NCBI RefSeq assembly: GCF_000420145.1
Contig: NZ_ATUJ01000004.1
Location: forward strand, 1 to 64,000
DNA from: Paracoccus zeaxanthinifaciens ATCC 21588
GTDB lineage: Bacteria > Pseudomonadota > Alphaproteobacteria > Rhodobacterales > Rhodobacteraceae
Reading direction: 5' to 3'
Length of the DNA: 64,000 nt
How positions within the stretch are numbered: the stretch's first letter is position 1; the number at the start of each line of letters is the position of its first letter. Positions 8,383 through 16,709 of the stretch are shown here, piece after piece. The notes under the pieces were generated by a model, which made no database searches, was not told the origin of the DNA, and saw only the letters and a program-made list of their open reading frames with translations. The translations under genes and the position numbers were made by a program.

Positions 8383-9908
8383 AGACCGGACTTGTGCGCG
8401 GATTCCTGGCCGTGGGAATCTGGACGCTGATCTCGCGCGCATCGGGCTTCGTGCGCGACATCCTGATGGCCGCGTGGCTGGGCACGGGCGCCATGGCCGA
8501 GGCCTTCCTGATCGCGCTGTCGCTGCCCAACATGTTCCGCCGCTTCTTCGCCGAGGGCGCGTTCAACACCGCCTTCATCCCGATGTTCTCGAAGAAGCTC
8601 GAGGATCGGGACGAGGCGCAGCGCTTCGCGCAGCAGGCGTTCTCGGGGCTGTTCGCCGTGGTGCTGGTCCTGTCGGCGGTGGCGATGGTCCTGATGCCGG
8701 GGCTGGTGTGGCTGATGGCGTCGGGGTTCCAGGGGGACGAACGTTTCGACCTTGCGGTCGAATACGGGCGCATCACCTTCCCCTATATCCTGCTGATCTC
8801 GATGGCCTCGATGATCTCGGGGGTGCTGAACGCGAACGGGCGGTTCACGGCGGCAGCGGCCGCGCCCGTGCTGCTGAACCTGCTGTTCATCGTGGCGATG
8901 TATCTTGGCCGCTGGCAGGGCTGGGATCTGGGCCTGACGCTGGCATGGGCGACGCCCGTCACCGGCATCGCGCAACTGGCGCTGGTCTGGTGGGACGCGC
9001 ACCGGACGGGCTGGACCTTCCGCCCGCGCCGCCCGCGCATGACCCCCGAGATGCGCCACCTGGTCGCCGTCGCCCTGCCCGCCGCCTTCGCGGGCGGCGT
9101 GGTGCAGATCAACCTGCTGATCGGGCGCCAGGTCGGGTCGCGGTTCGAGGGCGCGATCGGCTGGCTGTCCTATTCCGACCGGCTGTACCAGCTGCCGCTT
9201 GGCGTGGTCGGCGCGGCGGTCGCGGTCGTCCTGCTGCCCGAACTGGCGCGCAGGCTGCGCGCGGGCGATCACGCGGGCGGCCAGCAGGCGTTTTCCCGCG
9301 CGACCGAGTTCGGGCTGTTCCTCACCCTGCCCTCGGCCTTCGCGATCGCGGTGATCGCGGAGCCGATGGTCTCGACCCTGTTCGAACGCGGTGCCTTCAG
9401 CGCCTTCGACACGCAGCAGACAGCGGCGGCGCTGGTCGTCTATGCCCTCGGCCTGCCCGCCTTCGTGCTGCAGAAGATCCTGCAACCGCTGTATTTCGCG
9501 CGCGAGGATACGCGGACGCCCTTCCGCTTCGCCCTGTTTTCCATGGTGGTGAACGCGGCGGTGGCCTTCGGCCTGATGCCGCTGGTGGGATTCCTTGCGG
9601 CGGCACTGGGCACGACCATCGCGGCCTGGGTCATGGTGGGGCAGTTGTGGTGGGGCACCCGCGCGATGGGCCAGGCGGCCCGCGCGGATGCCAAGCTGGT
9701 CCGCGCCTTCCCCCGCCTTCTGGCCGCATCGGCGCTGATGGCGGGTGCGCTTTGGGTCATGCGCGCCTGGCTGGAGGCGGGTTCCCTGGGGCGCGCGGCG
9801 TCGCTTGCGATCCTCGTCTTCGGCGGCGCCGCGATCTATTTCGCGCTGGCCTTCGTCATCGCGGGCTATCGCCCGTCCGAGCTGAAGGCCGCGGTCCGGC
9901 GGGGTTAA
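8379..9908 (+). CDS. murJ: Lipid II flippase MurJ
   Basis: A 509-aa polytopic membrane protein of the MviN/MurJ (MOP) family that flips lipid II across the inner membrane for peptidoglycan synthesis. The N-terminus shows the family signature: TLISRASGFVRDILMAAWLG, then FLIALSLPNMFRRFFAEGAFNTAF. About 14 membrane segments are spread along the chain; the conserved PLYFAREDTRTP loop lies in the C-terminal half. It starts inside the glnD stop (ATGA). Its TAA stop shares a TTAA palindrome with the stop of the convergent rhomboid-like gene. Confidence 0.96.
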   Translation: MKTGLVRGFLAVGIWTLISRASGFVRDILMAAWLGTGAMAEAFLIALSLPNMFRRFFAEGAFNTAFIPMFSKKLEDRDEAQRFAQQAFSGLFAVVLVLSAVAMVLMPGLVWLMASGFQGDERFDLAVEYGRITFPYILLISMASMISGVLNANGRFTAAAAAPVLLNLLFIVAMYLGRWQGWDLGLTLAWATPVTGIAQLALVWWDAHRTGWTFRPRRPRMTPEMRHLVAVALPAAFAGGVVQINLLIGRQVGSRFEGAIGWLSYSDRLYQLPLGVVGAAVAVVLLPELARRLRAGDHAGGQQAFSRATEFGLFLTLPSAFAIAVIAEPMVSTLFERGAFSAFDTQQTAAALVVYALGLPAFVLQKILQPLYFAREDTRTPFRFALFSMVVNAAVAFGLMPLVGFLAAALGTTIAAWVMVGQLWWGTRAMGQAARADAKLVRAFPRLLAASALMAGALWVMRAWLEAGSLGRAASLAILVFGGAAIYFALAFVIAGYRPSELKAAVRRG

Positions 9909-10606
9909 CGCCGCCGGATCTGCTGCAGGGCGCGGGCCATGCCGCCATCGACCAGCGCGAAGCTCAGCGCGAAGCCGGTGGCAAAGCCCGCAACCTCGGC
10001 GATCCAACCGAGGCCCGCGCCCCCGAAGACCAGCCCGAATGCCAGCTGGAAGACCAACAGCATGCCGATCAGCGAAAACGCCCGCATCCGGTTGGCGTTC
10101 ACCGCGGCCAGCTTGGTCCACAGCAGGAAGGTGAACGCGCCCACAAGGCCATAGACCGCAGGGTAGCCCCCGATCAGCGGCGCGTTCTGCGGCCCCAACG
10201 CCGCCAGCAGCAGCGAATAGATGACCGCACCCCCGATGGCCGAACCGAAGAACAGCGCCACGACCGCCGCAGGGCGGAAGTTCCGCGCGACCAGGTTGCC
10301 AAGCGCAAGCGTGAAGACCGCGACGAACAGCGCATGCGTCAACGAGGCGTGCACGAAGGCATAGCTGAACAGGCGGTAGAACTCGGACGGGGCCTGCTGC
10401 AGGAATTGCGGTGCGCGCTGGATCAGCTCGGGCGGCAGGGCGGCCATACGGATGGCGGTCAGGCGCAGGCCCACCCCCTCGGCGCCGCCGATCAGCCCGA
10501 TGCCGCCAAGCGCGAAGATCGCCTCGGTCGCGATGACGGGCAGGGTCAGCAGCCAGATCACCGGCGGCAAGGGGTTCAGCGGGGATTCGGTCAGTCCGGG
10601 ACGCAT
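9905..10606 (-). CDS. Rhomboid-fold membrane protein lacking protease catalytic residues
   Basis: A 233-aa protein with about six or seven hydrophobic segments and clear rhomboid features: FYRLFSYAFVHASLTHALF (79-94), GGYPAVYGLVGAF (146-158) and AEVAGFATGF (203-212). Lined up with GlpG by motif, the nucleophile Ser of GxSG is Tyr148, the following Gly is Pro149, the general-base His is Glu204, and the oxyanion Asn is Val95. It should therefore not be a protease and is better read as an iRhom-like pseudoprotease that may bind membrane proteins. Start at 10606 was chosen for AAGGAAA upstream; the frame is open further. Convergent with murJ, stops overlapping. Confidence 0.85.
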   Translation of the reverse strand: MRPGLTESPLNPLPPVIWLLTLPVIATEAIFALGGIGLIGGAEGVGLRLTAIRMAALPPELIQRAPQFLQQAPSEFYRLFSYAFVHASLTHALFVAVFTLALGNLVARNFRPAAVVALFFGSAIGGAVIYSLLLAALGPQNAPLIGGYPAVYGLVGAFTFLLWTKLAAVNANRMRAFSLIGMLLVFQLAFGLVFGGAGLGWIAEVAGFATGFALSFALVDGGMARALQQIRRR

Positions 10607-10682
10607 TGAATTTCCTTGAAGGTTGCGGAAGGCCCAGCCAACGGCTAAGCCAGCGGCCAGGAAATTCCAAGGCAGGCCGGTC

Positions 10683-11714
10683 ATGTCCGAACCCCAAAAC
10701 AGCACCTTCCGCCCGCGCATCTTCTCGGGGATCCAGCCCTCGGGCGGGCTGACGCTCGGAAACTATCTTGGCGCGCTCAAGCGTTTCGCGGCCCTGCAGG
10801 GCGGCGAGGCCGAGACGATCTATTGCGTGGTGGACCTGCACGCCATCACGGTCTGGCAGGAACCCGAGCAGCTGCGGATGCGCATCCGCGAGGCTGCCGC
10901 GGCCTTCATGGCGGCGGGCGTCGATCCGGCGAAATCGGTCCTGTTCAACCAGAGCCAGGTCAGCGCGCATGCCGAAATGGCGTGGCTGTTCAACACGGTG
11001 GCCCGCGTCGGCTGGATGTACCGGATGACGCAGTTCAAGGACAAGGCCGGCAAGAACAGCGAGAACGCCTCGCTCGGGCTTCTGGCCTATCCGGCGCTGA
11101 TGGCGGCCGACATCCTGACCTACCAGGCGACGGCGGTTCCCGTGGGCGAGGATCAGAAGCAGCACCTGGAACTGACGCGCGACATCGCCGCCAAGTTCAA
11201 CCACGACTACAAGGTCGATCACTTCCCGATCACCCAGCCGCTGATCGAGGGCGTGGCCACGCGCGTCATGTCGCTGCGCGACGGGTCGAAGAAGATGTCG
11301 AAATCCGACCCCTCGGATGCCAGCCGGATCAACCTGACCGACGATGCGGATGCCATCGCGCAGAAGATCCGCAAGGCGCGGACCGATGCGGACCCCCTGC
11401 CCGGTTCGGCGGACGGGCTGAAGGACCGCCCCGAGGCGCGCAACCTGGTCAACATCTATGCCGCCCTGTCGGACGAGACGGTCGACCAGGTGCTGGCACG
11501 GTTCGAGGGTCAGGGCTTCGGCGCCTTCAAGCCCGCCCTGGCCGAGGTCGCGGTCGCGTCCATGGCGCCGATCACCAAGGCGATGTCGGATTACATGGCC
11601 GACCCGGCCGAGATCGACCGGGTTCTGGCCGACGGTGCCGACCGGGCCGAGGCCATCGCGCGTCCGATCCTGGACCGCACCAAGGACATCATGGGCCTTC
11701 TGCGCACGCGCTGA
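10683..11714 (+). CDS. trpS: Tryptophan--tRNA ligase
   Basis: A 343-aa class I aminoacyl-tRNA synthetase that charges tRNA-Trp. The N-terminus has [17 protein letters not shown], in which TLGN is the HIGH-type ATP motif, and KKMSKS (about 203-208) is the KMSKS loop. [16 protein letters not shown] is the usual tryptophan-pocket region. Length matches bacterial TrpRS. ATG 10683 is the homology start; the same frame is open 60 nt further upstream but with no support. Divergent from the rhomboid-like gene with a 76-bp gap. Confidence 0.96.
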   Translation: MSEPQNSTFRPRIFSGIQPSGGLTLGNYLGALKRFAALQGGEAETIYCVVDLHAITVWQEPEQLRMRIREAAAAFMAAGVDPAKSVLFNQSQVSAHAEMAWLFNTVARVGWMYRMTQFKDKAGKNSENASLGLLAYPALMAADILTYQATAVPVGEDQKQHLELTRDIAAKFNHDYKVDHFPITQPLIEGVATRVMSLRDGSKKMSKSDPSDASRINLTDDADAIAQKIRKARTDADPLPGSADGLKDRPEARNLVNIYAALSDETVDQVLARFEGQGFGAFKPALAEVAVASMAPITKAMSDYMADPAEIDRVLADGADRAEAIARPILDRTKDIMGLLRTR

Positions 11715-11721
11715 AGGCCCA

Positions 11722-11753
11722 CGGGCCGCGACCGCTCAGCGGATCGTGGCCCG
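11722..11753. terminator. Possible bidirectional terminator hairpin after trpS
   Basis: A GC-rich inverted repeat pairs 11722-11734 with 11740-11753, with one G-U pair and one bulge, between the trpS stop and the end of the convergent GGDEF gene (it covers that gene's last codons). There is no T-run on either side, so Rho-independent action is uncertain. Confidence 0.35.
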
Positions 11754-12728
11754 CCCCCGCCCCTCTCTCTTCGAGGCATAGAGCGCCTCGTCGGTCTGGT
11801 GCAGCAGATCGACCATGTCCTCGGTGTCGCCGGGACGCCAGATCACGACCCCAAGGCTGGCCGAAACGCGCAGCTCGCCCAGTTCGGGCGGCGACAGCGC
11901 CCTGATCGAGCCGATCAGCCGATCCGCGATCCGCCCTATATCGCCGTGATTCGTCATGCGTCGCAGGATCAGCACGAATTCGTCGCCCCCGATCCGCGCC
12001 GCGATATCGACCTTGCGCACGATGCCGCGCAGCACGACGCCGACATGGCGCAGTAGTTCGTCCCCCGCCTTGTGGCCCAGCCGGTCGTTCACCTGCTTGA
12101 AGTGATCCAGGTCCAGATGCACCAGCGCGAAGGCGCATTCCTCGGGGGACATGCCGACCTCGTGCGGACGCTTCAACGCGGCCTGCAGCGCAAGCTCCAA
12201 CCCCCGGCGGTTCCCGAGGCCCGTCAACGGGTCGGTCTGCGCCTGCTGGATCGCAGCCTCTCGCGAGCGGGCCAGCTGGCTGTTGAAGCGCGCAAGCTCG
12301 CGCAGGACGCCAAGATTGGCCTCTTGCAGGAACAGGAACTCCATCGCCAGCTCCGAGGGCGCGAAATCGTCGTCCGTCAGGCCCGCCCTGCGGATCGCGG
12401 CCTTCAGATCCGCCCCAAACCCGAGGTTCAGAAGCATCGCCCCGCCTGCAAGCTCGACCGCATGGCCGCGCAGGACAAGGTCGTCGATCCCCGCGATGCG
12501 CAGGAACAGACGCTCTCCCGAGGCGACGGCATCGCTGCAGATCGCCAGCAGCGGACGGGTCTTGTCGCCACGCGCGGGCAGCAGCAGGTCCAGCCCCTGG
12601 GCCAATTGCGGCGCGATCTTGGACAGGGTCGGTCCAACCGACAGGACCGCCCCGTCGCGCGACACGACCAGATGCATCGGCAGCAGCGCCCCGAGCGAGG
12701 GCGCGGGCATCATCACCGGCATATTCAT
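11736..12728 (-). CDS. HNOBA-type sensor domain with GGDEF diguanylate cyclase
   Basis: A 330-aa cytoplasmic protein. Residues about 15-150 resemble the H-NOX-associated (HNOBA) domain: PMHLVVSRDGAVLSVGPTL at the front and AGLTDDDFAPSELAMEFLFL at the back, followed by a short coiled linker. The GGDEF domain (about 166-325) is complete: DPLTGLGNRRGLE, HLDLDHFKQVNDRLGH, the active-site loop GGDEF at 247-251 and an RxxD inhibitory site (Arg238-Asp241) five residues before it. It should make cyclic di-GMP with product inhibition. It overlaps the H-NOX-like gene by 4 bp (ATGA), so that protein is the likely partner. Confidence 0.88.
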   Translation of the reverse strand: MNMPVMMPAPSLGALLPMHLVVSRDGAVLSVGPTLSKIAPQLAQGLDLLLPARGDKTRPLLAICSDAVASGERLFLRIAGIDDLVLRGHAVELAGGAMLLNLGFGADLKAAIRRAGLTDDDFAPSELAMEFLFLQEANLGVLRELARFNSQLARSREAAIQQAQTDPLTGLGNRRGLELALQAALKRPHEVGMSPEECAFALVHLDLDHFKQVNDRLGHKAGDELLRHVGVVLRGIVRKVDIAARIGGDEFVLILRRMTNHGDIGRIADRLIGSIRALSPPELGELRVSASLGVVIWRPGDTEDMVDLLHQTDEALYASKREGRGRATIR

Positions 12729-13288
12729 CGCGCCACCTCGGACGGTGCGACATCCAGCGAGAAGTCGCGGGCCTGCGCGAAGGACGTGTCCCAGACATCG
12801 ACCCGGATCAGCGCCCCTTCCGTCGAGATCAGGCAGAGCGCCCCGTAATCGTCGGCCATCCCCCGCACGATACCGATCAGCAGATGCCGCCAGGCCGCAT
12901 CCGGCGGCGACATGGTCAGGAAGATCGAATGACCGATGGCTTCGACCTGTATTGCCGGCAGATGCAGGTTCGGCAGCACCAGATGCGCCCGACCGGGCAT
13001 CTCCTCCAGCCGCAGAAGGAAGTCGGTGAAATCACGCCCCGAGAAGCGCAGAAGGCGGCGGATGGCCTCGATCCGGGTCATCCATGCGCCCAGATCCTCC
13101 AGCATCTCGACCGTCGGCTTGACCAGCCGGAAAGCCGCGCGGTCCAGCATCCGCATGCCGTGGACGCGCCCCGGAACCGGATCGCTCTCCTCGGTCGTGG
13201 CCAGTTCGTCGGTGATCGTCCCGACAAGCCCCTCACCATAGGTCGCGCGAAGAAACTCCTCGACCGTGCGATTGATCAATGTGTCCAT
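12725..13288 (-). CDS. H-NOX-like (heme NO-binding fold) protein, heme ligand apparently lost
   Basis: A 187-aa protein with the H-NOX layout: DTLINRTVEEFLRATYGE at the N-terminus, LRFSGRDFTDFLLRLEEMP in the middle and LLIGIVRGMADDYGA near the end. Lined up without gaps with canonical H-NOX, the heme-ligating His falls on Pro98 and the porphyrin-binding YxSxR reads TMSPP (125-129). A His at 102 is close, but using it would need a four-residue shift. A heme-NO sensor role is therefore doubtful; it may sense something else or act through protein contacts with the GGDEF partner. AGAGGTGG precedes ATG 13288, preferred over an in-frame start 24 nt upstream. Confidence 0.78.
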   Translation of the reverse strand: MDTLINRTVEEFLRATYGEGLVGTITDELATTEESDPVPGRVHGMRMLDRAAFRLVKPTVEMLEDLGAWMTRIEAIRRLLRFSGRDFTDFLLRLEEMPGRAHLVLPNLHLPAIQVEAIGHSIFLTMSPPDAAWRHLLIGIVRGMADDYGALCLISTEGALIRVDVWDTSFAQARDFSLDVAPSEVAR

Positions 13289-13342
13289 GCCCACCTCTTT
13301 TGGGCACAGCATTACCGCGCGCGGGTTAAGAAAAGGAAAAGC

Positions 13343-13633
13343 TCAGTCGGCTTCCCAGCCATAACTTCCCGGCCCCGAAAGAACGGTGCGGGCGGCCATG
13401 ATGTCGCGCGGATCGCGCCCGATCCCTTCGGCGATCTCGAGCAGGCGGTCATCCTGTTCGACGATGTAATCCAGCAGGAACACGGCGATCTCGGGGCGCG
13501 AGGCGACCTGGCGCAGGGTCGAGGGTTCCAGCCCGCTGGTGCCCAGAAAGCCCGCAAGCTGCTCGGGGCGTTCGGCCAGCGCCAGAAGAATGTCCGTGGC
13601 AAGCTCCTGCGCGCCTTGCTGCGAAATAGCCAT
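13343..13633 (-). CDS. DUF3572 family protein
   Basis: A 96-aa small soluble protein of DUF3572, a family of unknown function common in Rhodobacterales. It is mostly helical, with FLGTSGLEPSTLRQVASRP and FLLDYIVEQDDRLLEIAEG as the conserved part. It is first in a minus-strand set DUF3572, H-NOX-like, HNOBA-GGDEF, 54 bp before the H-NOX-like start. It is divergent from the PleD-like gene, so both may respond to signals in the 114-bp space between them. Confidence 0.8.
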   Translation of the reverse strand: MAISQQGAQELATDILLALAERPEQLAGFLGTSGLEPSTLRQVASRPEIAVFLLDYIVEQDDRLLEIAEGIGRDPRDIMAARTVLSGPGSYGWEAD

Positions 13634-13747
13634 GTGCCGGTCCCCGATATGCGTCGATTGGTGAGGCGCGTGATGCGCGGAAATGATTTCTTAAGCTTTT
13701 CGGCGCAGAACATGAAGCAAGATAGGTAAGATTTTCAGGATCCAGAG

Positions 13748-14758
13748 ATGACAGCACGCATCCTTGTGGCGGACGGATCGGCGACCGCACGCATCACGTT
13801 GAAGGTGCGTCTGGGTTCGGCCTGCCACGAGGTCGCGACCGCAGGCACCAGCGCCGAGGTTCTCGGCCTGCTGTCCCGAGGCTCGGTCGATCTGCTGATC
13901 CTGAATGGACCGCTTGCCGACATGAGCGCGGCCGCGGCATGCCAGTTGCTGCGCGGAACGCCCGCGACGGCCACCACGTCGATCGTCGTCATGGTGACCG
14001 GGCGCGAACGTCTGGCGGCGCTGTGCGCGGGGGCGACGGCGACGCTGGACCCCGCCGTCGAGGACGAGATCCTGCTGGCCCAGATCCGCCGTCTGCTGTC
14101 CGAGTCGCAGCAGGAAGGCCCGGTGAGCTTCGGCATGGCCGAGCTTCGGGCGCGCCCGAATTCCTGCGATGCGGCCTATGCGATCGTCACGGACGCCGGA
14201 TCGCGCAACAGTTACGCGATCGCGCTGGACCTTGGCGCGGGCGAGGTGCTGGCAGACCCCTTCGCGGATGCGGGCGCGGCGGATGCCTCGGCCATCGCGC
14301 TGGACGGGCTGCTGGCACGCAAGTCGCGCAAGGACCGCAAGCGGGCAGAGACGCAGCGCCAGCTGGAGGAGGCAATCAAGGACCCGCTGACCGGTCTGTT
14401 TAATCGCCGCTATGCCGAACCGCGCATGCTGCAGATCGCGCGGAACGCCGCGCAGTCGGGGACTGGCTTCGCGATCCTTGCGCTGGATCTCGACCACTTC
14501 AAGTCGATCAACGACCAGCTGGGCCATGCGGCAGGCGATGCCGTTCTGGCCGAGGGGATCCGCGCCGCGATCTGTGGCCAGCCGATCCGCATCGGCGGGA
14601 CGCGGCAGATCGGCGTCAGCCATGCGCATCCCCACGCGGCGCAGGATGCCGCCGGTGTTGTCACGGGCGTGATGCAGCGGGCGGATCTTGCGCTGATGGC
14701 GGCGAAGAAGGCCGGGCGGAACCGTGTCATCGCGTCGCATCCCGAACGCGCGGCCTGA
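13748..14758 (+). CDS. Degenerate PleD-like receiver-GGDEF protein
   Basis: A 336-aa protein arranged like PleD: receiver domain (1-120), a diverged second receiver-like part (about 125-200), then GGDEF (about 212-330). The phosphoacceptor Asp53 of PleD is Asn53 (LLILNGPLADMS). The GGDEF domain starts normally (DPLTGLFNRRY, LDLDHFKSINDQLGHAAGDAVL) but jumps from Leu267 straight to AEGIRAAI, so roughly 35 residues including the GG[D/E]EF loop and I-site are missing in frame. It should neither be phosphorylated normally nor make cyclic di-GMP. The frame is otherwise intact with normal codon use, so it is probably expressed. Confidence 0.82.
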   Translation: MTARILVADGSATARITLKVRLGSACHEVATAGTSAEVLGLLSRGSVDLLILNGPLADMSAAAACQLLRGTPATATTSIVVMVTGRERLAALCAGATATLDPAVEDEILLAQIRRLLSESQQEGPVSFGMAELRARPNSCDAAYAIVTDAGSRNSYAIALDLGAGEVLADPFADAGAADASAIALDGLLARKSRKDRKRAETQRQLEEAIKDPLTGLFNRRYAEPRMLQIARNAAQSGTGFAILALDLDHFKSINDQLGHAAGDAVLAEGIRAAICGQPIRIGGTRQIGVSHAHPHAAQDAAGVVTGVMQRADLALMAAKKAGRNRVIASHPERAA

Positions 14759-14827
14759 CGGAACCCGGACTGGTAAAGCGGGCGGCCAGGGCCTAGGTTC
14801 TTGGGACAGCCCACGGAGGTGCCAGGC

Positions 14828-15208
14828 ATGGAAAGCACTGCGACATATCAGGATCGGCCCACGGGCCAGGCGATGACGCGCGGCGCCAAGCTGCGTTGCC
14901 CTGCCTGCGGCGAGGGACGGATGTTCACGAGCTATCTCAAGGTCGCGGACCACTGCCCCGATTGCGGCGAGGCGCTTCACCATCAGCGCGCCGATGACGG
15001 GCCGGCCTATCTGACGATCCTGCTGGTCTCGCACATCGCGGCGCCGATCCTGCTGGCATCCTATGTCGCATGGCGCCCAAGCGCGATCACCATGCTGATC
15101 GTCTTCAGCCTGGGAACGATCGTGTCGTCGCTGGTCCTGCTGCCGATCATCAAGGGCGGCTTCGTCGGCCTGCAATGGGCGCGGCGAATGCACGGGTTCG
15201 GCGAATGA
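14828..15208 (+). CDS. DUF983 family membrane protein with two CxxC motifs
   Basis: A 126-aa protein of DUF983. The N-terminal half has a zinc-ribbon-like pair CPAC (24-27) and CPDC (43-46); the C-terminal half has two hydrophobic segments (about 62-82 and 88-110). The family's function is unknown. GGAGGTG precedes the ATG at 14828. It overlaps the NUDIX gene by 4 bp (ATGA). Confidence 0.85.
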   Translation: MESTATYQDRPTGQAMTRGAKLRCPACGEGRMFTSYLKVADHCPDCGEALHHQRADDGPAYLTILLVSHIAAPILLASYVAWRPSAITMLIVFSLGTIVSSLVLLPIIKGGFVGLQWARRMHGFGE

Positions 15209-15876
15209 CCGACGCGCCCATCCGCCCCGCCGCGACCGTGCTGCTGCTGCGCCGCGACGGGTCCGAGCCGCGCGTCGTGATGGGGATGCGGGGTGCGAAG
15301 GCCGTGTTCATGCCGTCGAAATACGTCTTTCCCGGCGGTGCTGTCGATGCGACCGACGACGCGATCCCGCTTGCGTCGGGCCTTGCCCCTGCCTGCGCCG
15401 CCCGGCTGCGGGCCGAGGGTCAGAACCCCGACGCCATCGCGGCGGCAGCATTGCGCGAACTGGTCGAGGAAACCGGCCTCATGATCGGACGCCCCGGCGC
15501 ACAGGCCACAACCCTTCCGGGATACGCCGATGCGGGCCTTCTGCCCGACGCCTCTGCGCTGACCTATTTCTTCCGCGCCATCACCCCACCCGGCAGGCCG
15601 CGCCGCTTCGACGCGCATTTCTTCCTTGCCGATGCGAACCGGCTGAGCGGCGATCCCGACGATTTCAGCGCCGCCTGCGACGAGCTTTCGCACCTGCACT
15701 GGGTCGCCCTGTCCGAGGCGCGGCAACTGGACCTGCCCTTCATCACCGAGGTGGTCCTGGCCGAACTGGCCTCGGTCGCGCGCGGTCTTGGCCCGGACGA
15801 GGCCATTCCCGGCCCGGCGACGGTTCCCTTCTTCGACAACCGGGGAACCGCCCCCGCCTTCCGCCAGATCGCCTAG
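15205..15876 (+). CDS. NUDIX hydrolase family protein
   Basis: A 223-aa protein with a NUDIX fold. Its Nudix box is split by a loop: FPGGAVDATDD supplies the front and AAALRELVEETGLMIG the REuxEExGu part that binds metal. Such proteins cleave nucleoside-diphosphate-linked compounds; the larger, interrupted box resembles the CoA/acyl-CoA-type group (NUDT7/19-like), but the substrate cannot be told. Translationally coupled to DUF983. Its TAG stop shares a CTAG palindrome with the stop of the convergent enoyl-CoA hydratase gene. Confidence 0.85.
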   Translation: MTDAPIRPAATVLLLRRDGSEPRVVMGMRGAKAVFMPSKYVFPGGAVDATDDAIPLASGLAPACAARLRAEGQNPDAIAAAALRELVEETGLMIGRPGAQATTLPGYADAGLLPDASALTYFFRAITPPGRPRRFDAHFFLADANRLSGDPDDFSAACDELSHLHWVALSEARQLDLPFITEVVLAELASVARGLGPDEAIPGPATVPFFDNRGTAPAFRQIA

Positions 15877-16643
15877 CGTCCGGTAAAGTTCGGCTTGCGC
15901 TTCTGAAGGAACGCCCCGACCCCTTCGGTGAAGTCGCGGCTGTGCCCTGCCTTGCCCTGCAACTGCGCCTCGAGCGCGAGTTGTTCTTCCAGGTCGTTCC
16001 CGAAGCTTGCCGAAACCGCCTGCCTGATCGACAGGTAAGCACCCGTCGGCCCCTCGGACAGCTGGCGCGCGCGGTTGGCGACGACGGCCTCGAACTCCTC
16101 GTCGGGGACGGCCTGCCAGATCATGCCCCAATCGACCGCCTGCTGCGCCGAAACCGGTTCCGCGAACAGCATCGCACCCATCGCGCGCGCATGGCCGATC
16201 GCACGCGGGATATACCACGTGCCCCCCGCGTCGGGGATGAGGCCGATCCGCGTGAAGGCTTGGATGAAGCTGGCCGAGTTCGCGGCGATCACCACGTCGC
16301 AGACCAGCGCGACATTCGCCCCTGCCCCCGCGGCCACGCCGTTCACGGCGGCGATGACGGGCACGGCGCAGCCGGTGATCGCGCGCAGCATCGGCTCGTA
16401 TTCCTCGCGCAGCGTCCGTTCCAGGTCGATCGCGGCACCGGCATCCGTCAGATCCTGCCCCGAGCAGAAGCCGCGCCCCTCGCCCGTCAGCACGACGCAG
16501 CGCACGCCCTCGGGCAGATCGCTCAGCGCGGCCGTGATCTCCTGGCGCATCGTCGCGTTCAGCGCGTTCATCATCTCAGGCCGGTTCATGACGACGCGCA
16601 GGACGGCGTCCTGGTGTTCAACCCGAATGGTCTGGAATTCCAT
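15873..16643 (-). CDS. Enoyl-CoA hydratase/isomerase family protein (PaaG-like)
   Basis: A 256-aa crotonase-fold enzyme. Seen: MNRPEMMNALNATM, GEGRGFCSGQDL, AAVNGVAAGAGANVALVCD (oxyanion hole) and GLIPDAGGTWYIPRAIG, with Asp at the position used by the PaaG-type 1,2-epoxyphenylacetyl-CoA isomerases. PaaG or a general enoyl-CoA hydratase are both possible. ATG 16643 follows AAGGGGGAAC; an in-frame upstream ATG has less support. It follows ccmH on the minus strand with a 66-bp gap, so it may be carried on the ccm transcript without a functional link. It converges with the NUDIX gene. Confidence 0.88.
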   Translation of the reverse strand: MEFQTIRVEHQDAVLRVVMNRPEMMNALNATMRQEITAALSDLPEGVRCVVLTGEGRGFCSGQDLTDAGAAIDLERTLREEYEPMLRAITGCAVPVIAAVNGVAAGAGANVALVCDVVIAANSASFIQAFTRIGLIPDAGGTWYIPRAIGHARAMGAMLFAEPVSAQQAVDWGMIWQAVPDEEFEAVVANRARQLSEGPTGAYLSIRQAVSASFGNDLEEQLALEAQLQGKAGHSRDFTEGVGAFLQKRKPNFTGR

Positions 16644-16709
16644 CTGTTCCCCCCTTGGTTCAGGGGGATCATGGGCGGAAACCACGCCCCGCGAAAGCGC
16701 GACCCCGCG

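Noticed and set aside
4096..8442. Very long open frame on the minus strand opposite the LpoA-like gene and glnD
   Set aside because: It mirrors the plus-strand genes codon for codon; GC-rich third positions keep antisense frames open. Its translation is low-complexity Arg/Gly/Gln with no family motif.
8262..11222. Long minus-strand frame opposite murJ and part of trpS
   Set aside because: Shadow of real genes with recognised motifs on the other strand or frame.
13271..13288. FNR-like TTGATCAA at the start of the H-NOX-like gene
   Set aside because: It lacks the 4-bp spacer of TTGAT-N4-ATCAA and is within codons for Leu-Ile-Asn.
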